A DNA stretch of 64,000 nucleotides from Streptomyces sp. CB00455 (GCF_001905445.1 NZ_LIVQ01000009.1:41511-105510); one strand, 5' to 3'; positions 25,807-34,710 are shown, counted from the stretch's first letter. Notes: generated by a model from the letters alone, not told the origin. Made by a program: numbers and translations.

Positions 25807-25849
25807 TTGGTCCAGACCTATTGACGCGGTGGTCTAGTCCTCTTAACGT
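25807..25849 (+). promoter_or_regulatory. chi-type promoter with direct repeats (DasR-like sites)
   Basis: Two imperfect repeats, TTGGTCCAGACCTA (25807) and GTGGTCTAGTCCTC (25829), 22 bp apart, flank a TTGACG -35. TAACGT at 25844 is a good -10 after a 17-bp spacer. This is the arrangement described for Streptomyces chitinase promoters. The repeats also resemble the DasR operator (ACTGGTCTAGACCACT type), so N-acetylglucosamine-responsive control is expected. Confidence 0.85.
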
Positions 25850-25979
25850 TCCCTTCATCTTCCCGGGAACGGCCCGTCAGATGTGCGCACCACACGGGCC
25901 AACACGCCTTTTCCCACGTCACGTTGCTCCACGCCGTGCCCTGCCGTGTCCTGCCATCCTCCCCTCCCCAGGAGGCATC

Positions 25980-28340
25980 ATGCCGTCCCCCACACGTACG
26001 AGAGCGATGCTCCTGGCATCCGGCGCCGCAATCGCCGGACTGCTGGTCGCAGGGCTCTCGACGGGCGTCTCACACGCCGCCGACCACGAGAGCTGTCGCC
26101 CCGACGGGCTGTACAAGACCGCCGGTGTCGACGTCCCGTACTGCTCTGTCTACGACTCCGAAGGCCGCGAGAAGATGGGCGCGGACCACCAGCGCCGCGT
26201 CATCGGATACTTCACCGGCTGGCGCACCGGCAAGGACGGCACCCCCGCCTACCTCGCCGGCAACATCCCGTGGTCCAAGGTGACCCACCTGAACTACGCC
26301 TTTGCCCACGTGGGCGCCGACAACAAGATCTCGGTCGGCGCGGACAACGCGAACAACGCCGCCACGGGGATGACCTGGCCGGGCGTGGCGGGCGCCGAGA
26401 TGGATCCGGCCCTCCCCTACAAGGGCCACTTCAACCAGCTGACCAAGTTCAAGAAGCAGTACCCCGGCGTCAAGACACTGATCTCGGTCGGCGGCTGGGC
26501 GGAGACCGGCGGCTACTTCGGGGACGACGGCAACCGCGTCGCCTCCGGCGGCTTCTACTCGATGGCCACCAACGCCGACGGCTCGGTCAACCAGGCGGGC
26601 ATCGACACCTTCGCAAACTCCTCGGTCGACTTCATCCGGAAGTACGGCTTCAACGGCGTCGACATCGACTACGAGTACCCGACGACCATGAAGGACGCGG
26701 GCAATCCGCTCGACTGGCAGCTCTCCAACGCCCGCCGCGCCGGTCTCGTCAAAGGCTACGCGGCCCTGATGAAGTCGCTGCGCGAGAAGCTCGACCGCGC
26801 GGGCGCCGCCGACGGCAAGCACTACCTGCTCTCCGTGGCCGCCCCCTCCTCCGGCTACCTGCTGCGGGGCATGGAGACGTTCCAGATGCAGAAGTACCTG
26901 GACTACGTCAACATCATGTCCTACGACCTGCACGGCGCCTGGAACGAATACGTCGGCCCCAACGCCTCGCTCTTCGACGACGGCAAGGACGGCGAACTGG
27001 CCGCCGCCGGCGTCTACTCCACCTCCCAGTACGGCGGCATCGGCTACCTGAACTCCGACTGGGCCTACCACTACTTCCGCGGCTCCATGCCGTCGGGCCG
27101 CATCAACATGGGCCTGCCGTACTACACCCGCGGCTTCAAGAACGTGCAGGGCGGCACCGACGGGCTGTGGGGCAAGGCACCCGCGACCACCTGCCCGGCC
27201 GGCGCGGGCCTGACCAAGTGCGGTGACGGCGCCGTCGGCATCGACAACCTGTGGCACGACAAGGACACCAACGGCGCCGAGTCCCCGGCGGGCTCCAACC
27301 CGATGTGGCACGCCAAGAACCTGGAGAAGGGCGTCGTCGGCGACTACGTCACCTCGTACGGCTTCCCGGCGAACACCACACTGACCGGCACCTACGCCCG
27401 CAAGTACGACTCCACCCTGGTGGCGCCGTGGCTGTGGAACGCCCAGAAGAAGGTCTTCCTCTCCACGGAGGACGAGCAGTCGGTCAACGCCAAGGCCGAC
27501 TACGTGGTGAACAAGGGCATCGGCGGCACCATGGTGTGGGAGCTCGCGGGCGACTACGCGTACAACGCCGCCAAGGGCCAGTACGAGATGGGCTCCACCC
27601 TCACCGACGCGATGTACCAGAAGTTCAAGTCGGCCTCCCCGTACGGCGCCAAGCGTGCCACGACCGCCGTGCCGACCGAGGCGATCAAAGTGGACGCGGA
27701 GTTCGGGCAGTTCCCGCTCGGCGACTCCAACTACCCGATCAGCCCGAAGCTGAAGATCACCAACAACACCGCGGCGACACTGCCGGGCGGCACGGAGTTC
27801 CAGTTCGACTACTCGGCCTCCGCGCCGGCCAACGCCAAGGACCAGTCCGGCTGGAACACCACGATCATCCGCAGCGACCACACGGGCAGCAACGTGGGCG
27901 GGCTGAAGGGCGACTACCACCGCGTGTCGCTCAAGCTGCCGGCCTGGCAGTCGCTGGCGCCGGGCGCCTCGGTCGAGCTGGACTTCGTCTACTACCTGCC
28001 GACCTCGACCCCGTCCAACTGGACGGTGAATTTCGGGGGCCGGACGTACGCCATCGTCGGCGACCTGGCCCGCGGCACGACCGTGGTGGAGCCGGGCGGC
28101 GCGACCACACCGCCCACGACGCCGCCGCCGACGACCCCGCCGACCACTCAGCCTCCCACGACCCCGCCGCCGACGGGCGGCGCGTGCAGCGCTGCGCCGT
28201 ACGTCGCGGGCCAGGTCTACAACAGCGGCAACGCGGTCTCGCACAAGGGCCACACCTGGAAGGCCCAGTGGTGGACGCAGAACGAGGAGCCCGGCACCAC
28301 GGGCGAATGGGGCGTCTGGAAGGACCAGGGCGCCTGCTGA
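25980..28340 (+). CDS. Secreted family 18 chitinase with C-terminal binding domain
   Basis: 786 aa from ATG 25980, preceded by AGGAGG. It has a signal peptide (1 to about 37). The GH18 barrel carries FNGVDIDYEYP near residue 226, containing the DxDxE catalytic motif, and VNIMSYDLHGAW. From about 560 comes a beta-rich cellulose-binding-like domain (VDAEFGQFPLGDSNYPISPK). A Pro/Thr linker (about 703-728) and a C-terminal CBM5/12 chitin-binding module with WKAQWWTQNEEPG complete it. The size and order match large Streptomyces exo/endo-chitinases. It lies divergent from the rib operon and ends at a strong terminator. Confidence 0.94.
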   Translation: MPSPTRTRAMLLASGAAIAGLLVAGLSTGVSHAADHESCRPDGLYKTAGVDVPYCSVYDSEGREKMGADHQRRVIGYFTGWRTGKDGTPAYLAGNIPWSKVTHLNYAFAHVGADNKISVGADNANNAATGMTWPGVAGAEMDPALPYKGHFNQLTKFKKQYPGVKTLISVGGWAETGGYFGDDGNRVASGGFYSMATNADGSVNQAGIDTFANSSVDFIRKYGFNGVDIDYEYPTTMKDAGNPLDWQLSNARRAGLVKGYAALMKSLREKLDRAGAADGKHYLLSVAAPSSGYLLRGMETFQMQKYLDYVNIMSYDLHGAWNEYVGPNASLFDDGKDGELAAAGVYSTSQYGGIGYLNSDWAYHYFRGSMPSGRINMGLPYYTRGFKNVQGGTDGLWGKAPATTCPAGAGLTKCGDGAVGIDNLWHDKDTNGAESPAGSNPMWHAKNLEKGVVGDYVTSYGFPANTTLTGTYARKYDSTLVAPWLWNAQKKVFLSTEDEQSVNAKADYVVNKGIGGTMVWELAGDYAYNAAKGQYEMGSTLTDAMYQKFKSASPYGAKRATTAVPTEAIKVDAEFGQFPLGDSNYPISPKLKITNNTAATLPGGTEFQFDYSASAPANAKDQSGWNTTIIRSDHTGSNVGGLKGDYHRVSLKLPAWQSLAPGASVELDFVYYLPTSTPSNWTVNFGGRTYAIVGDLARGTTVVEPGGATTPPTTPPPTTPPTTQPPTTPPPTGGACSAAPYVAGQVYNSGNAVSHKGHTWKAQWWTQNEEPGTTGEWGVWKDQGAC

Positions 28341-28392
28341 CACCGGCGGGCGGAGACTGAGGACGCCCCCGGCCGAAGGCCGATGAACGCGA

Positions 28393-28422
28393 GGACCCGG
28401 TGGCCCGGCGGCCACCGGGTCC
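28393..28422 (+). terminator. Terminator after the chitinase gene
   Basis: GGACCCGGTGGCC, loop CGGC, GGCCACCGGGTCC: a 13-bp perfect stem, 53 bp after the chitinase stop. Confidence 0.85.
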
Positions 28423-28428
28423 TTCGCC

Positions 28429-28484
28429 CGTCCTCCCTCACACGTCCTCCCTCACACGTGTTCGCTCGCACGTGTTCCCTCGCA
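28429..28484 (+). repeat. 14-bp tandem repeat, four units, upstream of sigJ
   Basis: Units are CGTCCTCCCTCACA twice, then CGTGTTCGCTCGCA and CGTGTTCCCTCGCA, followed by the partial CGTGAGGG. Together they place several CACGT/CACGTG elements 65-120 bp before the sigma factor start, so they may be operator sites or a simple slippage tract. Confidence 0.85.
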
Positions 28485-28548
28485 CGTGAGGGCGCGCAGG
28501 TCAGCGAGCGCACGTGCCCTCCGTGCATGTCCCTCGTACGATTCTGCG

Positions 28549-29508
28549 GTGAGTACCCACGTCACCGCGCCGGCAGCGGACTTCGAGGAACACCGGCCCC
28601 GGATGTTCGGCATCGCCTACCGGATGCTCGGCTCCGCGGCCGAGGCCGAGGACACCGTCCAGGAGGCATACCTGCGCTGGAGCTCCGCCGACCGGGGTGC
28701 GATCGAGCACCCGGGGGCATGGCTCGCCAAGGTCGTCACCCGCCTGTGCCTCACCCACCTCACCTCGGCCCGGGCCCGGCGCGAGGAGTACGTCGGCGCC
28801 TGGCTCCCCGAGCCGGTCCTCACCGGAGGCGGCGCCCTGGGACCGATGGAGTCGGCGCAGCAGCGCGACAGCGTGTCCATGGCGCTGCTGGTGCTGCTGG
28901 AGCAGCTCACGCCCGTGGAGCGGGCGGTGTACGTGCTGAGGGAGGCCTTCGCCTACGGTCACCGGGACATCGCCGCGCTCCTGGACCTCTCCGAGCCCAA
29001 CTGCCGCCAGCTCTACCGGCGGGCGGCGGCGCGGGTGGCGGCGGGCCAGGAGACCGCCGGGGACGGCAAGGGCGGCGCGGACCAGGAGGGCGGGACCGGC
29101 CGGGACGGCGGGGCCGCCCGGGAGCCTCGCTTCCAGCCGGAGCCCGAGCGGTGGCGGAGTTTGGTGGACACCTTCCTGTCGGCGGCGCGCACGGGCGACC
29201 TGACCCGGCTGGAGGGCCTGCTGGCGGCGGACGTGCGGTACGTGGCGGACGGCGGCGGCGTGGTCGGCGCGGCCCGGCGGCCGATCCTGGGCCGGGACAA
29301 GGTGGCCCGCTTCGTCATCGGGGCGCTGGGGAAGTACGCGGCGGGTCTGCCCGTCGGCGTCGCCGAGGTCAACGGGGCGCCCGCGCTGCTCTTCGGCGAC
29401 ACGGCGGTCCTCCTGGTCCAGTTCGACAACGGGCTGGTCAGCGGTGTGCAGGCGGTGGTCAACCCGGAGAAGCTGGCGTTCCTCCGAAGGCAGTTGTCAC
29501 ATTCCTGA
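28549..29508 (+). CDS. sigJ: ECF sigma factor, SigJ type with SnoaL-like tail
   Basis: 319 aa from GTG 28549. Region 2 (FEEHRPRMFGIAYRMLGSAA...EDTVQEAYLRW) and region 4 (LTPVERAVYVLREAFAYGHR...SEPNCRQLYRRA) flank a short linker. The C-terminal 140 residues form the SnoaL/NTF2-like domain (GLLAADVRYVADGGG...PILGRDKVARF) that defines the SigJ group, which has no separate anti-sigma factor. A Gly/Asp-rich linker joins the parts. The next gene, an NmrA-like reductase, is the usual companion and probably part of the regulon. Confidence 0.9.
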   Translation: MSTHVTAPAADFEEHRPRMFGIAYRMLGSAAEAEDTVQEAYLRWSSADRGAIEHPGAWLAKVVTRLCLTHLTSARARREEYVGAWLPEPVLTGGGALGPMESAQQRDSVSMALLVLLEQLTPVERAVYVLREAFAYGHRDIAALLDLSEPNCRQLYRRAAARVAAGQETAGDGKGGADQEGGTGRDGGAAREPRFQPEPERWRSLVDTFLSAARTGDLTRLEGLLAADVRYVADGGGVVGAARRPILGRDKVARFVIGALGKYAAGLPVGVAEVNGAPALLFGDTAVLLVQFDNGLVSGVQAVVNPEKLAFLRRQLSHS

Positions 29509-29562
29509 GTGCTGTCCGGTCTCCGCTGGTGAGCGCATCTCTCCACGGAAGGAACGGACATC

Positions 29563-30303
29563 ATGAGCACCATCCTGGTCACCGGCGGCACGGGGAACCT
29601 GGGCGGGCAGGTCGTCACCCGGCTGCGGGACGCGGGCCACGAGGTCCGCGTCCTGAGCCGGCACGCCCCCGACCACCCGGTGGACCTGCGGGACGGCAAG
29701 GGGCTGGACGCCGCGATGGCGGGCGCGGAGGTGGTCGTGCACTGCGCGAGCAGCCCGCGCGGGGGCGACGAGGCGGCCGCGGAGCGCCTCATCGACGCGG
29801 CCCGGCGAGCGGGGACCGTCGGGAACCTCGTCTACATCTCCATTGTCGGGGTCGACGTGGTCCCCTTCGGCTATTACGAGTCGAAGCGCAAGGTGGAGCA
29901 GCTGCTGGAGGCGTCCGGGCTGGGCGTGACGATCCTGCGCACGACCCAGTTCCACGACCTGGTGGCGCAGGTGGTGGGGATGGCGGCCAGGCTGCCGCTC
30001 GTGCCGCTGCCGGCCGGGGTCCGGGTGCAGCCGATCGCCGTGGAGGAGGTGGCGGACCGCCTGGCGGAACTGGCGGTCCCGACTCCGTCGGGCCGGGTCC
30101 CCGACATGGGCGGCCCGCAGATCCGCACCCTCCAGGAGCTGGGCCGCGCCTACCTGTCGGCGACGGGCCGCCGCCGCCGGGTGGTCCCCCTGCCGCTGTG
30201 GGGCAAGGCGTACGCGGGCTTCCGCCGGGGAGGCAACCTGACCCCGTCCCACTCGTCGGGCCACGTGACGTTCGCGGAATATCTGGCGGGGCGGGGGCGG
30301 TAG
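29563..30303 (+). CDS. NmrA-like NAD(P)-binding atypical SDR
   Basis: 246 aa. The nucleotide-binding motif TGGTGNLGGQV lies at residues 7-17. The usual YxxxK tyrosine is replaced by GYYESKRKVE near 107, and a C-terminal substrate lobe follows. Such proteins act as quinone or redox-sensing reductases. ATG 29563 follows GGAAGGAAC. It lies 54 bp after sigJ and is probably co-transcribed with it. Its stop codon TAG at 30303 abuts repeat R1 copy C. Confidence 0.85.
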   Translation: MSTILVTGGTGNLGGQVVTRLRDAGHEVRVLSRHAPDHPVDLRDGKGLDAAMAGAEVVVHCASSPRGGDEAAAERLIDAARRAGTVGNLVYISIVGVDVVPFGYYESKRKVEQLLEASGLGVTILRTTQFHDLVAQVVGMAARLPLVPLPAGVRVQPIAVEEVADRLAELAVPTPSGRVPDMGGPQIRTLQELGRAYLSATGRRRRVVPLPLWGKAYAGFRRGGNLTPSHSSGHVTFAEYLAGRGR

Positions 30304-30757
30304 GGGGCGGGGTGGCTTCGGGGGGCGGGGTCTGTGCCGGTCGGCGTCGGGGAAGGGTTGGGGGTTTCCCGTCAGTCTCATCGTCTCTCCGTGTCGGGCC
30401 GGGCCCTCAAGGGCGCTCCCTGCGGTCGCGTCGCTTCGCGATGTCGCTGCGCTCCACCCTTGACCGCCCGTCCCGCCCCGGACATACGAAGACTGCCGGG
30501 AACCCCCCAAAGGAACGGGCCGGGGGACAGAGAGACATTCGGGGAGATCAGAGAGCGGACTGCCCGCTTCGGCGGCCATGTTCCAGCCCGGGCCCGATAA
30601 GCAGGCACGCCCCGGGTCGGGGGGCGCATCAGATCGCTACACAGTTCTCCTGCATAGCGGCTGCCACCTGCTCGTGGCCGGGCATAAGCCGCCACAGATT
30701 CCTACACACGTCTCCTGTTTGGCGGCTGCCACGTGCTTGGGGCCGGGCATAAGAGGT
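30303..30757 (+). repeat. Dispersed repeat R1, copy C (left edge of island 2)
   Basis: The most complete copy. It has a G-rich outer tail (30303-30345), then an imperfect inverted repeat with arms at 30358-30378 and 30489-30509 enclosing about 110 bp, a UUCG-type hairpin near 30560, and two hairpin units starting at about 30633 and 30699. It is in the same orientation as copy A and inverted to B and D. The tail shares CAGACCCCGCCCCC-type sequence, read on the minus strand, with B and D. Confidence 0.88.
30358..30510 (+). repeat. MITE-like core of R1 with inverted arms
   Basis: Left arm TTGGGGGTTTCCCGTCAGTC and right arm GACTGCCGGGAACCCCCCAA are near-perfect complements over about 20 bp and enclose 113 bp. 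The same pair occurs in copies B and D; copy A keeps only the right arm. The arrangement resembles a miniature inverted-repeat element, but no target-site duplication could be recognised. Confidence 0.65.
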
Positions 30758-30796
30758 CGCGCGGATAGGCGCGGTCGGGGACCTCGGCAACAGTAC

Positions 30797-30859
30797 GGGC
30801 ACAGGTCTCGGTGATCAGGCAGTTGCGACGTTCTGTGATCACTGGGGAGACCTGTGCCC
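30797..30859. repeat. Long inverted repeat in island 2
   Basis: Arms GGGCACAGGTCTCGGTGATCA (30797-30817) and its near complement at 30836-30859 enclose an 18-nt loop. It could be a terminator, an operator or the remains of an insertion-element end. It lies between R1 copy C and the monooxygenase remnant. Confidence 0.7.
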
Positions 30860-30879
30860 CGCTTCGAGGATGCGGCCGG

Positions 30880-31035
30880 ATGGCGGAAGCGCCTGTCGAC
30901 CGCGGCGATCTCTCGGCCGCGCTCATCCGCCCCGACGGCATCGTCGCATGGTCCGCCGCCCCGGGGCCTGGCCGCAGACACCGCAGCTCTGGCGACCGCG
31001 CTGCGCACCGGGCTCGGCGAACCGCACACACGTAC
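30880..31035 (+). pseudogene. C-terminal remnant of an FAD aromatic monooxygenase
   Basis: One frame gives DRGDLSAALIRPDGIVAW, the next frame, after a shift near 30960, gives LAADTAALATALRTGLGEP. In that order these match the end of FAD-dependent aromatic hydroxylases (RPDGxVAW, then a final helix ending in GEP). Only about 50 residues remain and the reading frame is broken. Confidence 0.5.
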
Positions 31036-31219
31036 GCCGAACGGCCAACAAGGTGAACCTGGCCAACCTGCAGGCACGAAACGCACCGGACAACGCAGAG
31101 GGGAGGTCTGATTGTGTGCGATCCATTCTGCCGGCCGGTTCGGCACAGATCTGCCCTGATGCTGCCGAAAGGCCACCCCGCCTCCGCACCGGCAAGACAT
31201 CCGAGGAGCAGGAACGACG

Positions 31220-32716
31220 ATGGCACCCGATCCGACAACCGCCCAGGTGACCATGACCCTGGCTGCCCTTGCAGCCACCGGGGCCACCCCGCGTCCGTCC
31301 GGGGAAACCCTGCAACAACAGACCGAACGAATCATCACCGGCATCAACGCGCAACTGAACGATCCCGGCCTTGCGACGCAGGGCGGGTGGAGGCTGGTGT
31401 GGCTCGCGCTGAGCGAGGCCAACGCGAATATGGCCTACATCGCACAGAGCACCAACGGCTCGAACGAGTTCGCCGTGGTCGCTCGCGGAACGGACGCCGA
31501 TGTGACCGACATCCTTGAGGACCTCGATGTCGGCACAGTCGTCCCGTTCCCCGAAAGCGGATCGCCGAAGCCCATCGCCGTTTCCAAGGGGGCGATGGAT
31601 GCGTTCAAACAGGTTGTCAACGCCCGCTCGATCGCCTCCCCCTCCCCGAACGTCACGCTCACCCAGGCGCTCACCGCCGCACTCAACTCGGCGCCCTCCG
31701 CGCCGCAGCCGACCGTCTATCTGACCGGTCACAGCCTGGGCGGTTGCATCGCCACCATGCTCGCGCCGTACCTGCAGGCACAGACCTGGCCGAAACAGCC
31801 GAAGTTCGCAGTGATCACCTATGCCGCTCCCACCGCCGGCGTACAGAGCTTCGTCGACTACTTCAACTCCGTGCCGTGGGTCATCGACGAGCGCCACAAC
31901 AACGCCTACGACCTGGTGCCGCACGCGTGGGCCGATCTCGACACCACCGCCGGCTGGTACCCCAGCCCGGGACCGCAGGCAACCGAGGAAGTGCAGCTGC
32001 TCATCGGGGCGATCTCCAAGCGCACCAAGGGCAACGTCTACGTCCAGCCCGGCACGCTCTGCCCGATGAACACCAGCTACACGAGCCTAGCCAAGAACCT
32101 GGTCAACAAGACCACCCAGGACTTCCTCGGCCAGGTCGCCTTCCAGCACGCCAACTCCACCTACCTGGACCTGGTGGGAGCGCCTGCGGTCCCTTCCGCA
32201 CCGGTGGTGACCGACGTGACCCCCACCTTCGGTGAACCAGGCGCCACGGTGACCATCAAGGGCTCCGGTTTCAGTAAGGACAGCATGGTCGACTTCGGCC
32301 ACTTCGCCTGCCCCACGCACAACATCGACTCCGACAGCAGGATCACCGCCAAGGTCCCCGACGGAACCGGCGTCGTCCACGTCCGCGTCACCAACACCCT
32401 CGGCACCTCCCCGGCTGTCGCGACGGGGCAGTTCGCCTATGGCGGACCCGCACCTGTGGTGGTCAGTGCCGTCAGCCCGACCAGCGGAAAGGCGGGCACC
32501 CTGGTCACCATCAGCGGCTCGGGTTTCGCCGATGGCGCCACCGTGCACTTCAAGGACAAGGCATCCGATTCGGTCACGTTCGTCTCCACCGGACAGATCA
32601 CCGCAACCGCGCCCGGTCAGCTCGACGACCACCAGACGGTGAACCTCACCGTGACGGTCGGCCACGCCACCTCTCCCACCAGCCCGGCCGACGAGTTCAC
32701 CTACACCGGACGGTAG
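31220..32716 (+). CDS. Class 3-type lipase with two TIG domains
   Basis: 498 aa from ATG 31220, with AGGAGCAGGAA upstream. An alpha/beta-hydrolase domain carries the nucleophile elbow TGHSLGG (Ser172) and later DLVPHAW with the likely His. From about 333 come two IPT/TIG immunoglobulin-like domains beginning PVVTDVTPTFGEPGATVTI and PVVVSAVSPTSGKAGTLVTI. No signal peptide is visible, which is odd for a protein with extracellular-type TIG repeats, so it may act in the cytoplasm or leave by another route. It is the only intact gene of island 2. Confidence 0.82.
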   Translation: MAPDPTTAQVTMTLAALAATGATPRPSGETLQQQTERIITGINAQLNDPGLATQGGWRLVWLALSEANANMAYIAQSTNGSNEFAVVARGTDADVTDILEDLDVGTVVPFPESGSPKPIAVSKGAMDAFKQVVNARSIASPSPNVTLTQALTAALNSAPSAPQPTVYLTGHSLGGCIATMLAPYLQAQTWPKQPKFAVITYAAPTAGVQSFVDYFNSVPWVIDERHNNAYDLVPHAWADLDTTAGWYPSPGPQATEEVQLLIGAISKRTKGNVYVQPGTLCPMNTSYTSLAKNLVNKTTQDFLGQVAFQHANSTYLDLVGAPAVPSAPVVTDVTPTFGEPGATVTIKGSGFSKDSMVDFGHFACPTHNIDSDSRITAKVPDGTGVVHVRVTNTLGTSPAVATGQFAYGGPAPVVVSAVSPTSGKAGTLVTISGSGFADGATVHFKDKASDSVTFVSTGQITATAPGQLDDHQTVNLTVTVGHATSPTSPADEFTYTGR

Positions 32717-32814
32717 CGTCCGCACGCCCCGTTCCAGGGGTGGCCCTTCCAGCAGCCCCTGGCCCTTGCCGCCGACCGGTCTCCGGGACGGAGCGACTTT
32801 GGGTGGTTTAGACC
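32717..32814 (+). other. Short spacer between the lipase gene and repeat R2
   Basis: No gene is seen here. It includes a GGCCCTTCC-rich stretch that I could not interpret. Confidence 0.4.
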
Positions 32815-33045
32815 TGTTTGATGCCTGGTTGGGGCCGGGAAAGCCGGTTGGTGGAGTGTGACATTGAAAAGTTCAACGCCAGGCTCCGGCAGGGCTCGCT
32901 GAGCCGCCCGAAGGGCGCTCAAATGCCCCTCCCACCCCTCCCAGGCCCTCTCCGGGGCCTAGCGGCCCCTTTCCTCTGCTTTTCCTGCTCCCAACTACCC
33001 GCTGTCGCGGTCGATGAGGGACAGGTGAGGGCAGTGGGCGGGCCG
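32815..33045 (+). repeat. Dispersed repeat R2, copy D
   Basis: Counterpart of 2355-2590 in the same orientation, with the identical core GGTTGGGGCCGGGAAAGCCG and the tail CCCGCTGTCGCGG. It lies immediately inside R1 copy D. Confidence 0.75.
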
Positions 33046-33054
33046 TGACGCTTA

Positions 33055-33520
33055 TGCCCAGCCCCAAGCGAGTGGCAGTCGCTGAGCTGAGAGCAAGCGT
33101 GTAGCGAACTGATGCGCCCCCCGACCCGGGGCGTGCCTGCTTATCGGGCCCGGGCCGGAACATGCCCGCCGAAGCGGACAGTCCGCTCTCTGATCTCCCC
33201 GTATGCCTCTCTGTCCCCCGGCCCGTTCCTTTGGGGGGTTCCCGGCAGTCTTCGTATGTCCGGGGCGGGACGGGCGGTCAAGGGTGGAGCGCAACGACAT
33301 CGCGAAGCGACGCGACCGCAGGGAGCGCCCTTGAGGGCCCGGCCCGACACGGAGAGACGATGAGACTGACGGGAACCCCCCAACCCTTCCCTGATACCGA
33401 GTCATCGGCTCCCGCCCCCGGAGCCCCCGCCCCAGCGTCCGCTCCCGAGCAGCACAGACCCCGCCCCCGAAGCCACCCCGACTGTCCCTGATCCCGACCA
33501 GCACAGACCCCGCCCACCCC
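33055..33520 (-). repeat. Dispersed repeat R1, copy D (right edge of island 2)
   Basis: Inverted relative to copy C. From the inside outward it has one hairpin unit (33055-33110), the GTCCGC-TTCG-GCGGGC hairpin with a G-T wobble relative to copy A, the inverted-repeat core (about 33220-33390) and the outer tail with CAGCACAGACCCCGCC. It is very similar to copy C, suggesting recent duplication or gene conversion. It ends 15 bp before the ROK gene stop. Confidence 0.88.
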
Positions 33521-33534
33521 CCAGGTACCGCCCC

Positions 33535-34686
33535 CTACCCCCCGAACAGCACCTCCTGCGCCGCCTCGCGTGCCGCCAGACGGGCTCCCGACAGGACCGC
33601 CGGGTCGCCCAGGGTGGTGGCGCGGACCTGTGTCGGGAGGGGGGTCAGGGTGGCCAGGCGGTGGGAGACCCGGGCGGCCAGGGCGGGGCCGCCCGCGCGG
33701 CCCAGTTCACCCGCCAGGACCACGCATCCCGGGTCCAGGACCGAGGCGACCGCCGCCGCGCCCAGGGCCAGGCGCTCGGCCAGGGCTCCGAGGAAGGGCT
33801 CCCCCGCGGCCCCCGCCACCGCCTCCTCCGCCCGGCCCGGGAAGCCGTGGTCGCGCGCCAGCGCCAGCACGGCTTCCCGGCCGACCAGAGCGTGGAAGCC
33901 GCCCCCGCAGTCGGTGGCCGAGGGCAGGCCGCCGGTGCCCGGCACCGGGAGGAAACCGATCTCGCCCGCCCCGCCGGATGCGCCCCGGCGCAGCCGGCCG
34001 TCCAGGACCACGGCCGCGCCCACCCCCGCGCCGAGCCACAGGAGGACGAAGGAGTCCAGGTCGCGGGCGACTCCCAGGCGTTGTTCGGCCAGGGCGGCCA
34101 GGTTGGTCTCGTTCTCGACGACCACGTCGGCGGGCAGGCTCCGGCGCAGGGCGGCGACCAGGTCCCGGTGCCAGGCCGGCAGGCCGCTGTTGCCCCGGAG
34201 TTCGCCGGTGGCCGGGTCGACGAGACCGGGGGCGCCGACGACAACGGTGTGCAGCGGCCCGGCGCCCGCCTCCCGGGCGGCGTGCAGCAGCGCCGACACC
34301 GCCTGCTCAGGGGCCCCGACGGGCAGTGCCGTCTCGGCCAGGGGGTGGCCGAGGAGGTCGGTGACGACGGCGGTGACGCTGTCGGTCCGCACGTCCAGGG
34401 CCGCGAGGTGGGCGCGGCGGGCGACGATCCCGTACAGCTTGGCGTTGGGGCCGCGCCGCTGTTCGCCGGATTCCCCGACGACCTCGATCAGCCCGGCTGC
34501 GGTGAGCCGCTCGACGAGGTCGGCGACGGAGGGGCGGGAGAGGCCGGTCCGGGTCTTGAGCTGGGTGGCTGTCAGCGGCCCGGCTTCCTGGAGCAGTTGG
34601 AGGGCCAGGCGGTCGTTGATGGCGCGTGCGGTACTGGGTGAGGCCGGGGACGGCAGCGGAGTACGGGCGGGAGTCACGGTGCTCAT
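33535..34686 (-). CDS. ROK-family transcriptional regulator
   Basis: 383 aa from ATG 34686; the open frame extends further upstream but the conserved part starts here. A winged helix (LTATQLKTRTGLSRPSVADLVERL) is followed by the ROK kinase-like fold (VVGAPGLVDPATGELRGNSG, WLGAGVGAAVVLDGRLRRGASGGAGEIG). The usual zinc motif CxCGxxGC is reduced to one Cys in TDCGGGFHAL, so metal binding is probably lost. It is divergent from the MFS exporter with 55 bp between them. Confidence 0.9.
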   Translation of the reverse strand: MSTVTPARTPLPSPASPSTARAINDRLALQLLQEAGPLTATQLKTRTGLSRPSVADLVERLTAAGLIEVVGESGEQRRGPNAKLYGIVARRAHLAALDVRTDSVTAVVTDLLGHPLAETALPVGAPEQAVSALLHAAREAGAGPLHTVVVGAPGLVDPATGELRGNSGLPAWHRDLVAALRRSLPADVVVENETNLAALAEQRLGVARDLDSFVLLWLGAGVGAAVVLDGRLRRGASGGAGEIGFLPVPGTGGLPSATDCGGGFHALVGREAVLALARDHGFPGRAEEAVAGAAGEPFLGALAERLALGAAAVASVLDPGCVVLAGELGRAGGPALAARVSHRLATLTPLPTQVRATTLGDPAVLSGARLAAREAAQEVLFGG

Positions 34687-34710
34687 CCTAGGAAGTCGAG
34701 CCCGCCAACC

